Shown here in pieces: positions 14,555 to 16,465 of a stretch of DNA of 16,465 nt. The notes below the pieces were generated by a model. The model was not told the origin of the DNA and did not search any database. It saw only the letters and a program-made list of their open reading frames with translations. This DNA comes from Ga0074130 sp035565355 (GTDB taxonomy: Bacteria; Pseudomonadota; Gammaproteobacteria; Burkholderiales; Rhodocyclaceae). Position numbers and translations under genes: made by a program. The DNA is taken from contig DATMSM010000038.1 in the NCBI GenBank assembly GCA_035565355.1, positions 1 through 16,465 on the forward strand. The letters run 5' to 3'. Each line of letters opens with the position of its first letter. Within the stretch, counting starts at the first letter, position 1.

Positions 14555-15408
14555 CGGTCTCGGTGACAAGCTCAGTGACAACAATCGCCGCCGTACTGGG
14601 TGCCGCCCGCAAACGCATCCCATCGGCGGAAGCCAGCCTGTTGCTCGCCGAACTCAGCGGGCAAAACAAAGCCTGGCTGATCGCGCACGACGACGCTGTG
14701 TTGCCGTCCGATGTCCTGGCGCGCTTCGACGACTGGGTTGCACGGCGCGAAGGCGGCGAGCCGGTTGCCTACATCCTCGGTTGGCGTGAGTTCTACGGTC
14801 ATCGTTTTGGGGTGGCGCCGGGTGTGCTGATTCCGCGCCCGGAAACCGAGCTGCTGGTCGATGAGGGCTTGGCCGCGATTGCCGGGCGCGTGGCGCCACG
14901 TATACTTGATCTCGGCACCGGTAGCGGCTGCATCGCAATTTCGCTGGCGTTGGCGCGCCCCGACGCTCAGGTGTGGGCCGTCGATTTTTCGGCCGCTGCA
15001 CTGCAAATTGCTAGCGCCAACGCCGAAGTCCTCGGCGCCGAGGTCGGATTTGTGCGTTCCGACTGGACGGCCAGCCTGAAAGTGCGGGATTTCGACCTTA
15101 TTGTCAGCAATCCACCCTATATTGCGCCGGGCGACGCGCATCTGGGGCAGGGTGACTTGCGTTTTGAGCCGCGCACCGCGCTGGCGGCGGCCGATGCCGG
15201 CCTTGCCGATCTGCGCCGCATCGTAGCCGCGGCCGGAGACCTGCTGAAGCCCGGCGGCCTTCTGCTGTGTGAGCACGGCTATGATCAGGCCGGCTTTATG
15301 CGGGAAATGCTTGTTGAAAAAGGCTTTTCTCCGCTTCAGTACCGCGATCTGGCGGGCATCGTCCGGGTTTCGGGCGGCAGGATGGAAATCGGCCCCCCAG
15401 CCGCCTAG
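14551..15408 (+). CDS. prmC: Release factor glutamine N5-methyltransferase
   Basis: PrmC transfers a methyl group from S-adenosylmethionine to the GGQ glutamine of release factors RF1 and RF2. The 285-residue protein has an N-terminal helical substrate-binding domain (about 10-100, including EPVAYILGWREFYG and VLIPRPETELLVD), SAM-binding motif I DLGTGSG at 120-126, acidic VDFS at 144-147, and catalytic NPPY at 187-190 followed by a RFEPRTALAA segment. The start GTG 14551 overlaps the prfA stop as GTGA and has GGAAAG five bases upstream, so translation is probably coupled. Two more in-frame GTG codons follow at 14563 and 14575. It is the last gene of the hemA cluster; no terminator is visible before the rplM promoter. 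Confidence 0.97.
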   Translation: MTVSVTSSVTTIAAVLGAARKRIPSAEASLLLAELSGQNKAWLIAHDDAVLPSDVLARFDDWVARREGGEPVAYILGWREFYGHRFGVAPGVLIPRPETELLVDEGLAAIAGRVAPRILDLGTGSGCIAISLALARPDAQVWAVDFSAAALQIASANAEVLGAEVGFVRSDWTASLKVRDFDLIVSNPPYIAPGDAHLGQGDLRFEPRTALAAADAGLADLRRIVAAAGDLLKPGGLLLCEHGYDQAGFMREMLVEKGFSPLQYRDLAGIVRVSGGRMEIGPPAA

Positions 15409-15447
15409 CCAGTCACCCGGGGCGGGGGCAAAAAACTCCCTTGGTAC

Positions 15448-15477
15448 TTGACTTGCAAGGGAAACCTGCCATAAAAT
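15448..15477 (+). promoter_or_regulatory. Sigma70-type promoter of rplM-rpsI
   Basis: TTGACT at 15448-15453 and TAAAAT at 15472-15477 are separated by 18 bp, close to the consensus for the housekeeping sigma factor. Transcription would start near 15484, giving a leader of about 110 bases before rplM. Confidence 0.75.
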
Positions 15478-15533
15478 GCCCGGCTTTCCACTGCTCCACA
15501 AAGGACAGCAGCCAGCCAACGGGCGCGCTGTCA

Positions 15534-15569
15534 TTGAATTCCAAGGGAAAATGCCCGAGGGAATTCCAA
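15534..15569 (+). promoter_or_regulatory. Structured leader hairpin upstream of rplM
   Basis: TTGAATTCC at 15534-15542 pairs with GGAATTCCAA at 15560-15569 (one bulged base). Inside, after a small internal loop, GGG at 15545-15547 pairs with CCC at 15554-15556 around AAAATG. The hairpin ends 25 bases before the rplM ATG. In E. coli the L13-S9 operon is known to be autoregulated by L13 through its mRNA leader; this hairpin is a candidate for the equivalent site, which is inference. Confidence 0.5.
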
Positions 15570-15594
15570 CGAAATTTATATAGCAGAGTCGTTT

Positions 15595-16023
15595 ATGAAA
15601 ACCTTTTCCGCCAAGCCGCATGAAGTCAAGCGCGACTGGTTCGTCGTTGATGCGACCGACCTGGTGCTGGGCCGCCTTGCTTCCCAGATCGCCCTGCGCC
15701 TGCGTGGCAAGCACAAGCCTGAGTACACCCCGCACGTTGATACCGGCGACTACATCGTTGTCGTTAACGTCGACAAGCTGCGCGTGACCGGCAACAAGGC
15801 ACAAGCCAAGAAGTATTTCAGCCACACCGGTTTCCCGGGCGGCATCAATGAAACCAACTTCACCAAGCTGCAGCAACGCTTCCCCGAGCGCGTGCTCGAG
15901 AAGGCCGTCAAGGGCATGCTGCCCAAGGGCCCGCTCGGCTACGCCATGCTCAAGAAGATGAAGTGCTACACCGGTACCGATCACCCGCATACCGCCCAGC
16001 AGCCCAAGGCTCTGGTCGTCTAA
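15595..16023 (+). CDS. rplM: 50S ribosomal protein L13
   Basis: L13 is an early-assembling protein of the large ribosomal subunit that binds 23S rRNA. The 142-residue length equals that of E. coli L13. Family landmarks are MKTFSAKPHEVKRDWFVVDA at the start, LGRLASQIALRLRGKHK at 25-41, GDYIVVVNVDKLRVTGNK at 51-68, the signature region ERVLEKAVKGMLPKGPLGYAML near 98-119, and YTGTDHPHTAQQP near the end. The ribosome site is modest (GCAGAG about seven bases upstream) and lies just after the leader hairpin. It is followed after 11 bp by rpsI, the standard pair. Confidence 0.99.
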   Translation: MKTFSAKPHEVKRDWFVVDATDLVLGRLASQIALRLRGKHKPEYTPHVDTGDYIVVVNVDKLRVTGNKAQAKKYFSHTGFPGGINETNFTKLQQRFPERVLEKAVKGMLPKGPLGYAMLKKMKCYTGTDHPHTAQQPKALVV

Positions 16024-16034
16024 GGAACTGAATA

Positions 16035-16430
16035 ATGGCAACTCCTAACTACTACTACGGCACCGGTCGTCGCAAGACCTCCGTCGCTCGCGTGTTCCTG
16101 AAGTCCGGTTCCGGCAAGATCGTCGTGAACGGCAAGCCGCTGGATGAGTTCTTCTCGCGCGAAACCGGCCGCATGGTCGTGCGTCAGCCGCTGGAACTGA
16201 CCGAGCACAGCACCACCTTCGACATCATGGTGAACGTTCATGGTGGCGGCGAATCCGGCCAGGCCGGCGCTGTCCGTCACGGCATCACCCGTGCCCTGAT
16301 CGAATACAACGCTGAACTGAAGTCCGCGCTGTCGCACGCCGGCTTCGTGACCCGCGATGCCCGTGAAGTCGAACGTAAGAAGGTCGGCTTCCACAAGGCG
16401 CGCCGTCGCAAGCAATTCTCGAAGCGTTAA
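16035..16430 (+). CDS. rpsI: 30S ribosomal protein S9
   Basis: S9 is a small-subunit protein whose basic C-terminal tail reaches the P-site tRNA. The 131-residue protein has YYYGTGRRKTSVARVFL at 6-22, NVHGGGESGQAGAVRHGITRAL at 67-88, and the diagnostic tail GFHKARRRKQFSKR. AAGGA lies eight bases before the ATG. It is co-transcribed with rplM (11-bp gap). Confidence 0.99.
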   Translation: MATPNYYYGTGRRKTSVARVFLKSGSGKIVVNGKPLDEFFSRETGRMVVRQPLELTEHSTTFDIMVNVHGGGESGQAGAVRHGITRALIEYNAELKSALSHAGFVTRDAREVERKKVGFHKARRRKQFSKR

Positions 16431-16447
16431 TTTTCGCAAGCGAAAAT
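16430..16447. other. Perfect palindrome just after rpsI
   Basis: ATTTTCGC-AA-GCGAAAAT is an exact inverted repeat starting on the last base of the rpsI stop. It could form a hairpin with a GCAAGC or similar loop, but no T-run follows within the window (TCACCGC comes next), so it is not a standard terminator. It could be a weak terminator, an mRNA-stabilising end or a regulator site for the next gene. Confidence 0.4.
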
Positions 16448-16465
16448 CACCGCTTCTCGAATTCA

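Noticed and set aside
14572..16041. A 489-codon open frame on the minus strand
   Set aside because: It runs antisense through prmC, the rplM promoter region and rplM, all clearly coding on the plus strand; long antisense frames are expected in GC-rich DNA.
16459..16464. GAATTC at the right edge as a sign of a cloned fragment end
   Set aside because: The same six bases also occur at 15536-15541, and a single site near a window edge is not evidence of a cloning junction.

Overview
The window is high-GC DNA, dense with ordinary protein genes, and reads as a betaproteobacterial chromosome. The evidence for this is the hemA-prfA-prmC cluster, L13/S9 proteins of proteobacterial type, an IclR-linked branched-chain-type ABC transporter, and a PF07399-type antiporter. 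I cannot fix the genus; an aromatic-degrading Rhodocyclales-like or Burkholderiales-like organism is a guess. I see no tRNA, rRNA, CRISPR array, insertion sequence or phage gene.

Layout. At 2-397 (+) lies the C-terminal end of an unrecognised protein, followed by a bidirectional terminator. On the minus strand, 1450-2673 (MFS exporter) and 450-1412 (secreted metallo-beta-lactamase-fold hydrolase, very like methyl parathion hydrolase and dihydrocoumarin hydrolase) form a two-gene unit ending at that terminator. Also on the minus strand, 9222 down to 2862 holds an IclR regulator, a periplasmic solute-binding protein, a small lipoprotein, LivH, a LivM-LivG fusion and LivF, closed by a strong terminator at 2784-2824. 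Together these make a complete ABC importer of the branched-chain amino acid/amide family, probably controlled by the IclR protein.

A six-helix membrane protein of unknown function (9407-10099, +) diverges from the IclR gene. It converges, with a 14-bp 3' overlap, on a minus-strand pair made of an OmpA-domain lipoprotein (11360-11887) and a putative Na+/H+ antiporter (10086-11342, probable TTG start).

The right third is conserved housekeeping on the plus strand. hemA (glutamyl-tRNA reductase), prfA (RF1) and prmC (RF1/RF2 glutamine methyltransferase) come first; PrmC modifies the GGQ motif of the RF1 encoded just upstream. A palindromic REP-like repeat sits immediately before prfA. A clear sigma70 promoter and a folded leader then precede rplM-rpsI (L13, S9).

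Nothing here is a convincing new defence or mobile system. The most informative points are: the hydrolase, which keeps all five residue states I recall for the dihydrocoumarin-hydrolase ancestor of methyl parathion hydrolase; an uncharacterised lipoprotein inside the Liv operon; an OmpA-like domain lacking the usual peptidoglycan-binding Asp/Arg; and a hairpin in the rplM leader.
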